From Psococerastis gibbosa (Eukaryota; Arthropoda; Insecta; Psocodea; Psocidae): a stretch of DNA of 64,000 nt. The position numbers were made by a program, and so were the translations under genes. The notes beneath the pieces were generated by a model. It worked only from the letters and a program-made list of their open reading frames with translations. It ran no database searches and was not told the DNA's origin. The stretch lies in contig OZ020492.1 of assembly GCA_963971405.1 (NCBI GenBank), positions 15,922,151 through 15,986,150 of the forward strand, read 5' to 3'. Of the stretch, positions 23,652 through 34,672 are shown piece after piece (position 1 is the first letter of the stretch; each line of letters begins with the position of its first letter).

Positions 23652-26169
23652 ATATAAATTGGGGTACAGGTGTTACCTGTGTGCACTTAAGCCTTGTGCC
23701 CCCTACAACAAAGTATCTACATCACTTCTACATCACTTTCTCGAGGCCTATCTCCCTCACGAGAGCCAGGATCTTGAGGGGATTCAGAAGTGGTGGGTCT
23801 TTTACATGTAACTGCAAGCTTTCCGAGCATGCTGCTCTTCTTCGTGCGATTGCATCGCATTGCATCGCAGGTCCTCCGCACCTTCATTGCAGAATCTGCA
23901 AGACTATAGTTGTCTCCCTAAGAGACTCCAGATATTTAACCCCAGGACCAAAGACGCCAAGGCCTGTTCTTGGTTTGGTACTTCCTAGCCTAGAGCCATC
24001 AGTATACCACTTGATTGTGTGACTATTGAGAATTCCTGCTGATTCCCAGCATTCTTTCACTGTCCCTAATATAGTTTCGAATTCCCCCCTAAAACAGTAT
24101 TTTGGATGGATTCTATCGCTTGGCATATCCAAGCAGTGGTCAGACGTAGTCAGAGAGGCTGAGTCTCTCTTAATTGCCCTTACACTCCTAGTAATGCCAT
24201 TTCTGCTGAAGTTTCCACTGCAACATGGAGGGGTGGGAAGTCCAGTACTATCTCCATTGCTGCAGTGGGACAGGATTACATAGCCCCTGTAAAGCATCAT
24301 GTTAGAGAATACGGGCTTCTGAATGTAGCCATAATTTGGATTATTCAGAGAAAAATTCTCATGTGGTTTGATTTTGCATGTCCATGAAGCCATGACCAAT
24401 GGTATGGTTACAGCAGGAAAAGACAGGCAGAAAAAAAACTTTCCTTATACTAATGTGTAAATAGGAGAACAATAATGAAGCCTTTGTGCCCACGTGGAAA
24501 ACTAATAGCCAATGTTAACAAATGAAGCCTTGAAGAAGGATTAATGTAGAATTTTGTTCACGAAACTTTCTATACAAAATCTTGCAGACAAGACTTGTGC
24601 GATATTGGTCGAATTAACTTAAAGAATGCTGCGTCTCATTTTTTTACAACAAAAAGCTCCTTGTAGTCTGCATCTGACTCATAGGCAATGCTGTTGTTTC
24701 ATTTGTTTGGCTTCTTCCACCAATAAATTATAAACAAACCGAAACGAGTGATCCCAGTGATCTCTTATATACTTTCCTATTTATCAATTAGCATACATAT
24801 GTAGTTACTGTAAGAGATAGACTCGTTTTTTTAAAATGATTAATCGCACACAAACAATTTAATGAATGTATCCGATTGACCTCATCAGTCGCCTCTGTAG
24901 GTTAATACTCGTGTTGAGTTACGACACGTCTCCGATCGCATGGAGTGTCAAGACTCGCACAAGTGCAAGCAAGGCCGTGCCCAGAGGGGTGGTCCAACGG
25001 GTCCGGACCCCCTCCGAAATAGAAGGGTTGCACACTGAATAGAATGGACTTTCATTAATAAAATACGTAAAAAAGGTTTTGGACCCCCTCCGAAACAAAA
25101 ACCAGGGCACAGTCTTTAGCGCAAGCACGTTACCACCTGGCCATCGAAGTCGATAATGTACTTGGTTAAGTCATGCTTTCGCCTGTTTCATTGGGTCCAA
25201 GGCCTTGCCCAGGTTTTGATTTCGGGGATTTCCAAACAATGTTTTAACGTAATTATCAATGAATTAATGGATACATTCTTCAAACCGTACAGGGTTTACA
25301 TACAAAAATTCATTTGGGGGGGGGGGTCCGGACCCCATGGACCACCTGCCTGGGCACGGCCATGATTGCGTCAATGGTAAGCTTATTTGAGCTTGACCAT
25401 TATCCCTTGTAGCTGGTGCATGTAGGTAGACATCGACGACCCATACCAGTTTGTCAGTGGCCAAAAATTCATGCGGAAACAATACAAAATAATGTCCGAA
25501 ATCCATGGGGTCGTTAGCATTGGACAAGGGACCAATGGGCCACTACAAGTAGTAGTAGTAGAAGTAAGTATGAGTAACTCGACCCAAGTACCCGTTAGGT
25601 TACTTGGTGAGGCAATTGAAGAGGTTACTCGGATACATTCATTAAATTGTTTGTACGCGATTAACCTTTTTATTTAAAAAAAAATCTTTCCAACTAAGAT
25701 ACAATAATATGATTGTTTAATTGGGCAGGTTGACGATTATTTTTCACTCTGGCCTATGAGACATTAAGGAGGGAAACCCTTAAGGGAGTAAAAGTTATTT
25801 TTATTTCACAGTATATAACGATGATAGACAGGGCCGTAGCCGTAGCCAGAATTGTTTTTAGGGGGAGGGGTACATATAAAACTCCATTGTATCTAGTGTA
25901 CGCTGCAAATATTTCGGGGAGGGGGGTCCGGACCCCCTGGATCCCCTCTGCCTTGATGATAGGTCAGTAAAAAAATATCATTTTCTGAAGTTTTATTCTT
26001 GCAGGATGGAGACGACAAGGATTCCCCGGAGAGTACGGTGGTCAACTCGGACCGTGACCGAGCCTCCGTAAAGGATTGCATCGACCGGAACAACCCGCTG
26101 AAGAGGAGGGAAAGGAACCTCCGGCGGAGTGGACGTGATGAGAGGCGAGGCTTACGCCAGTATTGCTGA
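21583..26169 (+). CDS. Gene B: two visible exons, 33-residue repeat protein
   Basis: Exon 21583-22262 follows CCCATTGTTTCAG and ends at GTATGT in phase 0. Exon 26005-26169 opens in phase 0 after TTATTCTTGCAG and runs 54 codons to TGA. The first exon has a short unique segment and then one diverged, three good and one partial copies of a 33-residue unit (core GTSADMNQIQQG). The second exon is strongly basic and acidic in patches (RD, KRRER, RRSGRDERR). No known domain, signal peptide or membrane span is visible. The first exon begins with two bases of a split codon, so at least one 5' exon is missing; I did not find it. The GTSAD motif and exon start link it to exon 1 of gene A. The long intron holds many transposons. 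Confidence 0.58.
21780..22262 (+). repeat. 99-bp coding minisatellite in gene B
   Basis: The units are 99 bases (33 codons). Units 2 and 3 are almost identical in DNA, which points to recent slippage or unequal exchange. The last unit is cut by the splice donor at 22263. Frame is kept throughout. Confidence 0.85.
22413..22797. mobile_element. Palindromic MITE with a second MITE nested at its centre
   Basis: Outer ends GGCGCCCATTCCACCGAC and its inverse GTCGATGGAATGGGCGC. Inside, GGCGTTTCCACCGACCTCG and its inverse bound a second unit (about 22489-22725). Confidence 0.8.
22895..23620. mobile_element. GCTTTCC-related fragments, two orientations
   Basis: Plus-oriented start (22905-23240), then minus-oriented sequence ending CGACCGTCACAAAACTTTCC. 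It is interrupted by a MITE at 23017 and by the LINE at 23623. Confidence 0.6.
23017..23208. mobile_element. hAT-like MITE, 192 bp (CAGGGACGG)
   Basis: Ends CAGGGACGG and CCGTCCCTG with perfect 8-bp duplications TGTCTGCC (23009-23016, 23209-23216). Two G runs and one C run lie inside. Confidence 0.95.
23623..24434 (-). mobile_element. 5'-truncated LINE with RNase H fragment
   Basis: Minus strand with a poly-A tail (T run at 23623-23647) and a 12-bp target duplication AAAACTTTCCTT (23611-23622, 24435-24446). It encodes WYTDGSR..GTGLGVFGPG, the start of the RNase H domain of non-LTR elements, then jumps to a CRFCNEGAED zinc-knuckle-like end. Most of RNase H is missing, so it is an internally deleted copy. 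Confidence 0.85.
24825..25157 (-). mobile_element. SINE-B copy split by a MITE
   Basis: The family sequence resumes after the 24970-25117 insertion. Confidence 0.85.
24970..25117. mobile_element. hAT-like MITE inside SINE-B, 148 bp
   Basis: Starts CAAGGCCGTGCCCAG and ends CCAGGGCACAGTCTTT. Duplication AGTGCAAG/AGCGCAAG matches 7 of 8. Confidence 0.82.
25198..25364. mobile_element. hAT-like MITE, 167 bp (CAAGGCC.TGCCCAGG)
   Basis: Ends CAAGGCCTTGCCCAGG and CCTGGGCACGGCCATG. Duplication ATTGGGTC/ATTGCGTC matches 7 of 8. Confidence 0.85.
25575..25682 (+). mobile_element. SINE-B 3' part
   Basis: Body and tail (GGATACATTCATTAAATTG) without the head. Confidence 0.75.
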
Positions 26170-26264
26170 GATGAGGTGGAAAGCAAAGAGTGTGACGACA
26201 TTAATGACGGCAAATGTCCCCAACTCGCCAATCAACCCGAGCGACAGAGAGACAACTCATCAAA

Positions 26265-26360
26265 ACTACATTATTTTGTTCCTGGTACCTCAAAACGTTT
26301 AAACCCGTTGATATCTTGAAATCGAAAATTTTGAATATTAAAAAGCTTTCTTAAAAATAG
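26265..26360 (-). mobile_element. GCTTTCC family fragment
   Basis: Reverse fragment with CTCAAAACGTTTAAACCCG. It follows gene B's stop codon by about 95 bases. Confidence 0.65.
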
Positions 26361-26458
26361 AAATAACGCATAAATAAGAAAGAAATATGCATAAAATACA
26401 ATAGACTTTTTTTTTACTACGGCCACTTGGCTAAGCCAATGGCAGGTCGAGGTACAGC

Positions 26459-26759
26459 CAGTGCCGGATCACCAACTAGGCACACTAGGCAACTGCCTAA
26501 GGGCCCAGAGCTGCCTGAGGGCCCAGTGCTGCCTGAGGGCCCACAATTGTTTTAAAAAAGTTAATTGACCTATGAGCACTAAAGCTACAACTTGTCGTTA
26601 ATATGTGTAAACCTTTCATGCATTAATTAAAATATGATGTATATTGTAATTTGTATTATTAGCTCTTAATTGGAATGTTAGTCAACTTACCTAGTAAGAC
26701 TACAGACATAGAGCCCATAGAGGGGGGAGGGGGGCCCAGAGAAGGTTAATCCGGCCCTG
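26459..26759. mobile_element. hAT-like MITE, 301 bp (CAGTGCCGGATC)
   Basis: Ends CAGTGCCGGATC and AATCCGGCCCTG with perfect 8-bp duplications GGTACAGC (26451-26458, 26760-26767). The surrounding sequence has an empty paralogue at 23512-23560. Confidence 0.95.
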
Positions 26760-26828
26760 GGTACAGCACAAACTTAGTTACTCCTAAATTGAGACTACGT
26801 CGTCCAACTCTCATGTAGGGCCATGCAT

Positions 26829-27161
26829 CAGTGGCGTAGCCAAGGGAGGGGGGGGGGTCAGTGGGGTCCGGACCCGCCCCCCCAAAAATTGAGCAAAATC
26901 AAATTTTTTAGATATTTATCTTTAAAAAAATCACCGGGGAGACCCCGGTCCCCCCTTTTCCAGTTTTGTTAATAAAGTTATCGTCTGCAAAATCAAAATT
27001 TTTGGCCGACAAACTACTAGTATTTAGGGCCTATCTATTAAAAAACGATCCCGGGGGGGGGGAGCACCAAATGAAGCACCACCCCATTCGAAAACTTATC
27101 GCAAACTTTCTGAAAACTGGACCCCCCCCCCCCAAAAAAAAAAATTCTGGCTACGCCACTG
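26829..27161. mobile_element. hAT-like MITE, 333 bp (CAGTGGCGTAGCC)
   Basis: Ends CAGTGGCGTAGCCA and TGGCTACGCCACTG. Duplication CCATGCAT/CCTTGCAT matches 7 of 8. Confidence 0.9.
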
Positions 27162-27366
27162 CCTTGCATGACTGATGATAACCCTAGGTCAAGGGCCATC
27201 GTCATAATGCCCCTTACTTCCGTGAGTGACTCACCCAAACCTTGACAAATTTTCTATTTATTATGTTCTTTTCAGGTGAAAAAAAATTTGTCTGTCTTTT
27301 CCCACTTATGACTTAACCTTACTTGCTATTTTCTAGGCAACGCCCGCTCTTGGCATTTCTGCCATT

Positions 27367-27822
27367 CAGTGGCGGCTCGCCATCAGAGGCAACTGAGACA
27401 GTGCCTCACCTAATTTTCCAAACAATTCGACTGAAAAAGTGTATTATGAATTAGGAAATGTAGGCTAATCAAATTCTAGAAGAGACAATTAAAACAAAAA
27501 CGAAAAATACCGCGAAAAAGAACCATGAGCTGAACAAGCTTCAAACATTCAACAACTCGCTATAACGATGTATGGAGTCACCATTTTTGACTGCCTCGCC
27601 ATTGGTAGAAGACAGATACGAATTTGAGCTGTTAAAAGCTCAAACAGCGTGAAGATACATACTCAAAATATTCGCTGCACCCAGCTCAATGATGAGGCGA
27701 TGAGACATGCGCTAGACCCTGCCTCCAAATGAGTTTAACACACACAGCTCTGCCAATTTTTATTTTTATTTAATTTGTGTATGCTGTGCCTCACTAATTT
27801 ATATCCCCACGAGCCACCACTG
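27367..27822. mobile_element. hAT-like MITE, 456 bp (CAGTGGCGGCTCG)
   Basis: Ends CAGTGGCGGCTCG and CGAGCCACCACTG with perfect 8-bp duplications CTGCCATT (27359-27366, 27823-27830). This one has no long G run. Confidence 0.95.
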
Positions 27823-28334
27823 CTGCCATTAGGCGCCACACTGACCATTAATCAATATAGAAGAGCATTAAGTGATACACCTGCTAATGCATTTCCTCAG
27901 TAAGAATCTGGCAGAAGTACAGATGGACAGCATCAATGACTAGGACCACAAAGACTTGAAGCAGTTGGAGCGCAATGACTCCGCCAATGGCTGCAGGCAG
28001 GCAGGCAGGCAACAGAACCATAAATTATGGCATGAACGCGAAGGGGAACTTACCGCCAAACGACAGGTACTAAAAGACCCTCATTGAAAACAAATTATAG
28101 AGCGACCTTTTCCTATCCCAAGTAAAAGGCACAGAGGCATAACAATAAGTCACATGAAAACGTTGAGTTTTATTGCATTGTAAACAAAGCAACAACTTCA
28201 GGTCGGGCAATGTCTTTAACAAATAGAAAAGCATTGTCTACCTCAAAAGAAGAAATCTTTGACGCGATGGATGATAACAGTAAAAAAGATTCTAGAAATC
28301 ATTCACAGAAAAAAAATCGATTCCCAATGAACGT

Positions 28335-28632
28335 AATACGAAAATATATCAGTAGAATCCGGGATGATAGGCCGTGGTCGTTCTGAAAATGTACTTCCAA
28401 ACGTTTCGTCAACACCTGCGGTTGACATCTTCAGTGGAACTGCGTAGACTTCCAATATTGTATCTCGGAGGCTCAGCAGCAACTGTTGCATCTCACTGCG
28501 AGTTGCAACCTTTGCTGAAGATGTCGACCGCAGATGTTGTAGAAACGTCTGGAAGCACACATTCAGAAAGACCACGGCCTATCATCCTGGATTCTACTGA
28601 TTCATCACGTAACTCCGGTCGTGAAAGCTTTT
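28335..28632. mobile_element. Foldback element F, full copy
   Basis: Inverted arms meet around 28440-28510 with the core ACATCTTCAGTGGAACTGCG. The right end is the complement of the CTTTCACGACCGGAGTTACG leader. Confidence 0.8.
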
Positions 28633-28670
28633 GTATAATAAAATAACTATTTATTCTAGAAACATTAAGC

Positions 28671-28674
<4 letters not shown>

Positions 28675-28735
<61 letters not shown>
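28675..28735. repeat. (TAA)n microsatellite
   Basis: About 20 uninterrupted units. Confidence 0.95.
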
Positions 28736-28737
<2 letters not shown>

Positions 28738-29212
28738 GTCTTTATTGAAAAAATAAATGTATATGGATACTGCGAGATTAGGGCCTATGGCCGTCTCTTA
28801 CGCTTAAATCTATATGTCAACGAAAGTTTAATGGCAGTAGACGGTAATAGATTTTTTTAGCACAATAGTTTTAATTTAATTGAGGAACTTATATTGCGGG
28901 ATATTGATATAATTACCATTAGAGGCTATATATAGACAAAAATGTAGGGAAAAAAGTAACCTATGGAATGGCTCGAAAAGGTGTGTGGGCAGATTACAAT
29001 TTCGGCAAGGGGCTCTCCATAAAGACTTAAATAATAAATTGGAGGAAATGAAAGCAATTTAATGATAGTTGAACTATTCTTCTATGCATAAATCTCAATC
29101 TTACTAGCCAGAGGCTGGCACCATTAGGTAACTTTATACAGTATGACAATAGGCTATATAGTATGCCATAAGAATATTACCCTACAATTTCACAATAAGG
29201 TACTTTGATGAA

Positions 29213-29310
29213 GCAGTAGAATCCGAGATGATAGGCGGTGGTTGAAAGCGTACTTACAAACGTTTCGTCAACATCTGCGGTCGACATCTTCAGTGGAACT
29301 GCTTAGATTC
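29213..29310 (+). mobile_element. Foldback element F, single arm
   Basis: AAGCAGTAGAATCCGAGATG arm and the ACATCTTCAGTGGAACTGC core only. Confidence 0.7.
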
Positions 29311-29624
29311 CTGTGATACAATAGCATACTTCGCAAACATAAAATTACTTAAGTCAAGACGGATTTCCAGAACCCCGAAGTTAAAGATCTACAAAACGCA
29401 TGTACGACCGGTTGCAACCGCTTCTTCTTCTGGCACTACATCCCTTGTTGGGCTTTAGCCTGCTCGACAACACTCAACCAGTCATCTCAATTCTAAGTTT
29501 TGTACAACGCCTCACCATCTACATTTCATTGATTGATTGATTGATTGATTGATTGATACGGACTTCCAACTTGCGAAGGTCAGTTTCCAATGAATATACC
29601 TATATAACTCCAGTTAAAAAATTA

Positions 29625-30168
29625 CTCTGGCGAGGGCCGCGGTCGAGTGGTTAGAGAGCTTGCATTTTAATTGGGAGAACGGTAGTTGGTAGTTCGAATC
29701 CTCATGGGGCTTTACTTTATATAATTCAGAGTAGAATACGCAAGAGTGATGAGTCAATCGACCAAAAACAATCAGATCTTCTCAGGACTAATTCTGATGA
29801 TGGGAGTAGCCAATAGCACCCACTCCCTAAAAGTCACCCCCTTTCCCTGACTATGGGCCCCGCCCTAATTGTTCGATGACCATGAGGCACATGCCTCTAA
29901 ATAAATAAATAAATAAGGACTTTAATTGTTTCTATTACTAAGCCAACCTAGCGGAGTTAGGGCTATAAAGCCCTCTCTTACACTCAACTAGGATGACCCG
30001 GAACCGCCTGCTTTACATGCCCTCCGAAGCATGGCCAGAAAATGTAGCCAGTGTGGGACTCGAACCAACAACCTTTCGGGTGAAAGTCAGAGTCCGTACC
30101 ACTACGCTACATGCCTCTAATGACTATCAAACACAACAGGCAATGTAAGTCCAACTAACCCTTTGTTA
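29625..30168 (+). mobile_element. SINE-C copy split by SINE-A
   Basis: tRNA-like head (A-box GGTCGAGTGGTTAGAG, B-box AGTTCGAATCC) and a body like 13570-13880. SINE-A interrupts it at 29901-30108. Confidence 0.85.
29901..30108 (-). mobile_element. SINE-A inserted in SINE-C
   Basis: Perfect 12-bp target duplication ACATGCCTCTAA (29889-29900, 30109-30120). Full length; defines the family's ends at about 208 bp. Confidence 0.95.
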
Positions 30169-30169
30169 A

Positions 30170-30905
30170 ATACCATCTACGGACTCCCAACTCGCGAAGG
30201 TCAGTTTCGAACTCGTCCTTCCAGCGTTTTTTAGGACGTCCGGCCAGTCGCCTTCCTGTTGTCCTTGCTTGGTACATATTTTTATACATATTATACATAT
30301 TATACAAGGTTAACACATGGACACCTAATGGCAGGCACCCCACCCCCCATATGCCACAATTGTCAGGTACGACTAACTATTCCTCACATTGTCATAGAAT
30401 GCCCTGTCTACTCAAGATACAGAACCTTCCCTCCTGATACAGATTTCCAGAAAGCAGTCTCGCACAATACAATTCTTCTCCAGCACACCATTCCTTTTCT
30501 TCACTCAACAGCTCTGGCAAGCCTCATCTAACAAACAACACACTACTTTAATACAAGCATTGGCAAACTGCCCTTAGACGGTCACTGGGCAACCCGTTGT
30601 CCAGTGCCCTCCTGATCGCAGTTTGCCACACACCACCAACTAATACCATACACACACAACACAGACAACAACACCGGCAACTACAAACCAGAAAGCGCGT
30701 TTACCCACACGGGTCTGGCGCTTTATAATAAAAAAAAAAAAAAAAAAAAAAAAATATTTTTCGGCATGCGGTCGTCTGACATTCTTACGAAGTGTCCCAG
30801 CCATTTTATGCGCTGCGCTTTTATGAACCGGACTATGTCTTCTCCAACGGTTGCAACATACGGCCCAGAAACCAATAATCTTATAGTCATTGACGCGAAA
30901 TATTA
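30170..30905 (-). pseudogene. LINE reverse-transcriptase C-terminus, split
   Basis: Read on the minus strand, [20 protein letters not shown], then GRPKKRWKDEFETDL: the classic end of many LINE reverse transcriptases. Removing the 30284-30753 insertion restores continuity. Confidence 0.8.
30284..30753 (+). mobile_element. 5'-truncated LINE with poly-A tail inside the older LINE
   Basis: It encodes the C-terminus of an RNase H-bearing LINE (RLTHGHLM, C-x2-C...HIVIECP) followed by a 3' UTR and ~23 A. Target duplication ATATTTTT (30276-30283, 30754-30761). Confidence 0.85.
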
Positions 30906-30929
30906 CCTCTAAGTACTGGAAATGAAGGT

Positions 30930-31055
30930 ATTACACGCCATGCAATCGGAGACGTGTCGTACTCATCACGGGTAATAACCTACAGAGGCGACTGAAAAGG
31001 TCAATCGGATACATTCATTAAATTGTTTGTATGCGATTTATCTTTTCTATAAAAA
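30930..31055 (+). mobile_element. SINE-B, head truncated
   Basis: Starts at ACACGCCATGC and ends in an A run. Confidence 0.8.
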
Positions 31056-31059
31056 AAAA

Positions 31060-32960
31060 GTTATGAACCAGAACTGGAAACAGAAAATGGCAATTAAGAA
31101 GGAACTCGGAAATAGACGCAATAATGCAACATTTGCAATGCAAAAGCGGCGCAAGTGAGGGCCACTTTACCCGTATCAGACGATGCCCATGTTCCCTTCT
31201 TCCCCGATTGCCCTTTGAATTCAATTCCCGCCGCACCGCGCACCCGTTCATTTTTTTTTTTTTTTAACGAGGAAAAGCGTATTGCAGTTATATAATTAAT
31301 TATACGAATCGAATTTTCGTCTGCACTGCTGCCAAAGTGCGTAAAGTCCCACTGTTTCGCGATTTTTTGAATCAAAACATTTCCCCGGGGCTACCCTCGG
31401 GCCCCCTCTTTGCAGTTACGTGAATCTGAAAATCTAAATCTGAAATTTTATCAATAAGTGGACAACCCTATATGTTGGGCCTACTTATTAATTTTTTTAA
31501 TTTCACCTGGGGTCCCCCCCCCCTCTTTGCAGGATATAATTTCACTACAATACTGTACTATGGACTGAAACCCCATCTCAAAATCCTTGGGTGTGGCCTT
31601 GGGTACGTACGTCTATGGAATTTGAGAAATGCAATGGTCGCATTGATCTAACTAAAGCGTTGGGATGGGGAAAATAGTTGCAGGCTAAATGTAAATATGC
31701 CCCTAGGACAATTTATTCGCATGTATGGTCACAGCCATTACTCCTCATTTACTATGTACTACAAAATATATAAGGAGGCAAGTAATCATGCATGCATTTT
31801 TATAGATGTAGTAGTCAGTGGTAATTCTCCAATTTCCAAGCAAAATTCTCAATCTACCCCACCTGTCCTCCCCCCCTGCATCCGTCCTTGGTTGGCCTAC
31901 AGCTAAAGGGAAAGAGTAGTGATTTAGTTTGCTTGTAGAAGAGCTGCTGCCGCCTGCTGCAGGTTGCATATTGCAGTATAGTAGCCTACATTTTTTGTTT
32001 TTGCTTACTTATATTCTTGTTCGTATACAATGCGATAAACTGAATTATATCTACAATTATATCTTACAATATTAATATCAAAACATATACTTATTACAAT
32101 TTCTTTCCATATATTTGATACATGTATTCCTGGCTGTAGATGCTTTCTGCAAAGTTAAATAAATATCCCTAAAAGCCCCAAAATTCGCCTATATGGATAT
32201 ATATATGAAAAATAAAGACAATTTTCTTTCTTTATTTCTCTCAATTGTTGTTATGCGATAGCATAAAATACTAATCTTTCAAGACGAAGACTTTAACAAT
32301 AACAAGATTATTAGGGCATGGCCCATTGCCATCATTCCTTACCGACAAAATGGGGGGGGGGGGGGGGGGCATCCCAAACAACCGACTTATTTCAAAACAA
32401 TAACCCAGTATCAGCATGTTTTTTGAAAAGAGGCAATATTCCATTCACGTTATTAACAAAAGAAAAAAAAACACGCTATACGGCCCTATGCGCAGCCCAC
32501 TCATCCGTCACTATATATTTACGACCTTTTATACAAACAAAAAAAGTCATAAATACATAATGAAGGTTGGGTTGGGCTCCTCAAATGTCTCTCCCGAGGA
32601 CCCTAAATGACTCTGCCCCCCTGCACAAATTGGTTAATTGGCTTCTTTCTATTCGACCCAGCACAATGCAGCAGGGCGTATAATTGCAGGTGGAGGTAGG
32701 CTACCGCAGGTATATCCTGAACTTGTCATTAACAGGTACCTACTAACATATACCGTGGGTTCCTAAATCTTCTTACAAGGTACTATCTATCTTCCGGGTA
32801 CACGGTCACTTTTATGTTTTACTTATGCAAAGATACATTTTCTAATATAGGGAAACTTCTACCTATGTGTGCAGCTTGTAAATGATGGCCATCTTTATTG
32901 ATTGTGCATATTAATGAGAAAGAAGGGCCGACTGACCTTCCGTAAAAAAACTTTTTTGGG
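31060..32960. other. No gene recognised
   Basis: Mixed AT-rich sequence. Short (C)CCGGGG hairpin debris at 31380-31530 resembles the 53-54 kb repeats. A G run lies at 32343-32360. Confidence 0.4.
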
Positions 32961-33192
32961 TTCCAAGCAGTCAGGCCCGTACCTAGGATTTTATTTGATG
33001 GGGGGGGGGGCAAGAACAATGGTTTGTACAAATGATACATCCGTAGTAATTTTAGTGAAAACTCTTACATTATTTATTATTTTTTATTATTATTTTATCT
33101 TCTGCCAGTCTCGAGGGCCGGTGGCGTGCACATCTTCGAGCACTTGGTCCCTCTATCTTAGCCTTGGCCTACCGGGCCGCCGAGGGTGGTTC

Positions 33193-33920
33193 AAGGTGTC
33201 TTCTAAAACTAGCTTTGGCGTCCTCTTCGCTTGCATACGCTGTACATGACCCAGTCATTGGATTCGACGCCCTTTTAGTTCTAATATTATGTTCGGGTTG
33301 GCGAACAGGGCATGTATTTCGACATTGTCAGGACATATAGAGTAGTGGTACGGACTCTGACTTTCACCCGATAGGCTGTTGGTTCGAGTCCTACACTTCC
33401 TACATTTTCTGGCCATGCTTCGGAGGGCATGTAAAGCAGGCGGCCCCGGGTCTTCCTAGTTCAGTGTTAGAGAGGGCTTTATAGCCCTAACTCCGCTAGG
33501 TTGGCTTAGTAATAGAACAAAAAAGTCAATATTTATTTATTTATTTATTTATTGTGCCAGATCCTCCAGAGGCCGTTTAGTTCTCCCATCTACCGCCGAA
33601 GATATGATGATTACTGTCTACTGTATATTTTGTAATTTTACGTAACTTAGTTAAACAAATATTGTAGGTACCATAAATGATTTTAGATAATTGCACTCAA
33701 TTTTCAAGATTAGCATTTTATTGACCTTTTAAGCCTGTTTGCAAATAATTAATTAATTATGATTATTAATTTATTTATTGCTTTCCAATTTTTACGTAAT
33801 ATAAGGAAAGCTTTGTGATGGACATAATTTTCGATTCCGAGATTTCAACGGATTTACACGTTTTGAGGTCCCAGGAACCAAAAAAAAAAACGGTTTTACG
33901 GAATATCTGTCTGTCTGGGG
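33193..33920 (+). repeat. Inverted duplication ID1, copy 1
   Basis: About 728 bases, almost identical to 50817-51544 in reverse. It contains a SINE-A (33325-33560) and the start of a GCTTTCC element (33779-33918). Confidence 0.9.
33325..33560 (+). mobile_element. SINE-A copy (in ID1 copy 1)
   Basis: Full length with a (TTTA)n tail. The same insertion is in ID1 copy 2. Confidence 0.88.
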
Positions 33921-34672
33921 GAAGCCATGCTATCTCCGACAGCATGGCTTCCCTACTTGCGCTGGACTCGAGTAGCTACGAGTCCAAGCAGGTGTGGGAA
34001 TGTATGCTTGCACTCAACGAATTGGGAGTGACGAATAAGGTCACCCTCATGTGGGTTCCAGGACACGCCGGGATCGAAGGCAATGAAAATGCCGACGCCT
34101 TGGCGAGAGAAGGGAGCGCGCTACCCTTCATTGGGCCTGAACCCTTCTGCGCCTTCCCGAGAAACCGCCAAACCCTAGAGATTGGCCTATGGGAAGAAAA
34201 GAGAAAGGAAGCATACTGGAAGTCTGTCACAGGCCACAGACAATCCAAAATATTCCTCACTCACTCTAAGAGCTATACCGCCAAAGCACTGAACCTCAGC
34301 AAGCCTGAACTTAAGGTACTTACAGGTGCACTCACAGGACACTGCCACGTGAACTACCATTTAAAGAACATGGGTAAAGTCTTGAATGACACCTGCCGAT
34401 TCTGCAAAGAAAAGGCTGAGACTGCTGAGCATATCATCTGCTCGTGTCCGGCAGTAAAGAACAGACGGCTGCTAGCAACGTCCTCTTGGTTTCTATCACC
34501 AAGGGAGGCTTGCCAGTTGGCCCCTGGGCAGTTGTGCAGGTTTTTACGGGACCTGCTGACTGACCAGGACTAAAAGTACGGGGATTCACAATAGATCTTT
34601 AAGGTCAAAGTGAGCCAAGCTCAAGTAGCAGCATCGCCCCATTACTAATCTAATCTAATTATTTTTTTGTAT
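33921..34672 (+). pseudogene. LINE ORF2 end: RNase H and zinc-knuckle
   Basis: An open frame to 34573 encodes the C-terminal half of an RNase H domain (WVPGHAGIEGNENADALAREG, with the conserved H and D) and a CRFCKEKAETAEHIICSC zinc-knuckle-like tail, typical of R1/Jockey/I-like non-LTR elements. The 5' part with RNase H start, reverse transcriptase and endonuclease is missing. The 3' end is (ATCTA)n. Similar ends are at 23.7 and 44.6 kb. Confidence 0.85.

Noticed and set aside
23884-24399. A 171-codon minus-strand frame as a host gene
   Set aside because: It contains the start of a LINE RNase H domain and lies between a poly-A tail and a 12-bp target duplication.
8180-26169. Genes A and B as one long gene
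   Set aside because: The zinc-finger exon ends in a stop with no donor that I can see, and the 21583 exon opens in a different phase from any exon end upstream. Two related genes fit better, though transcripts could change this.
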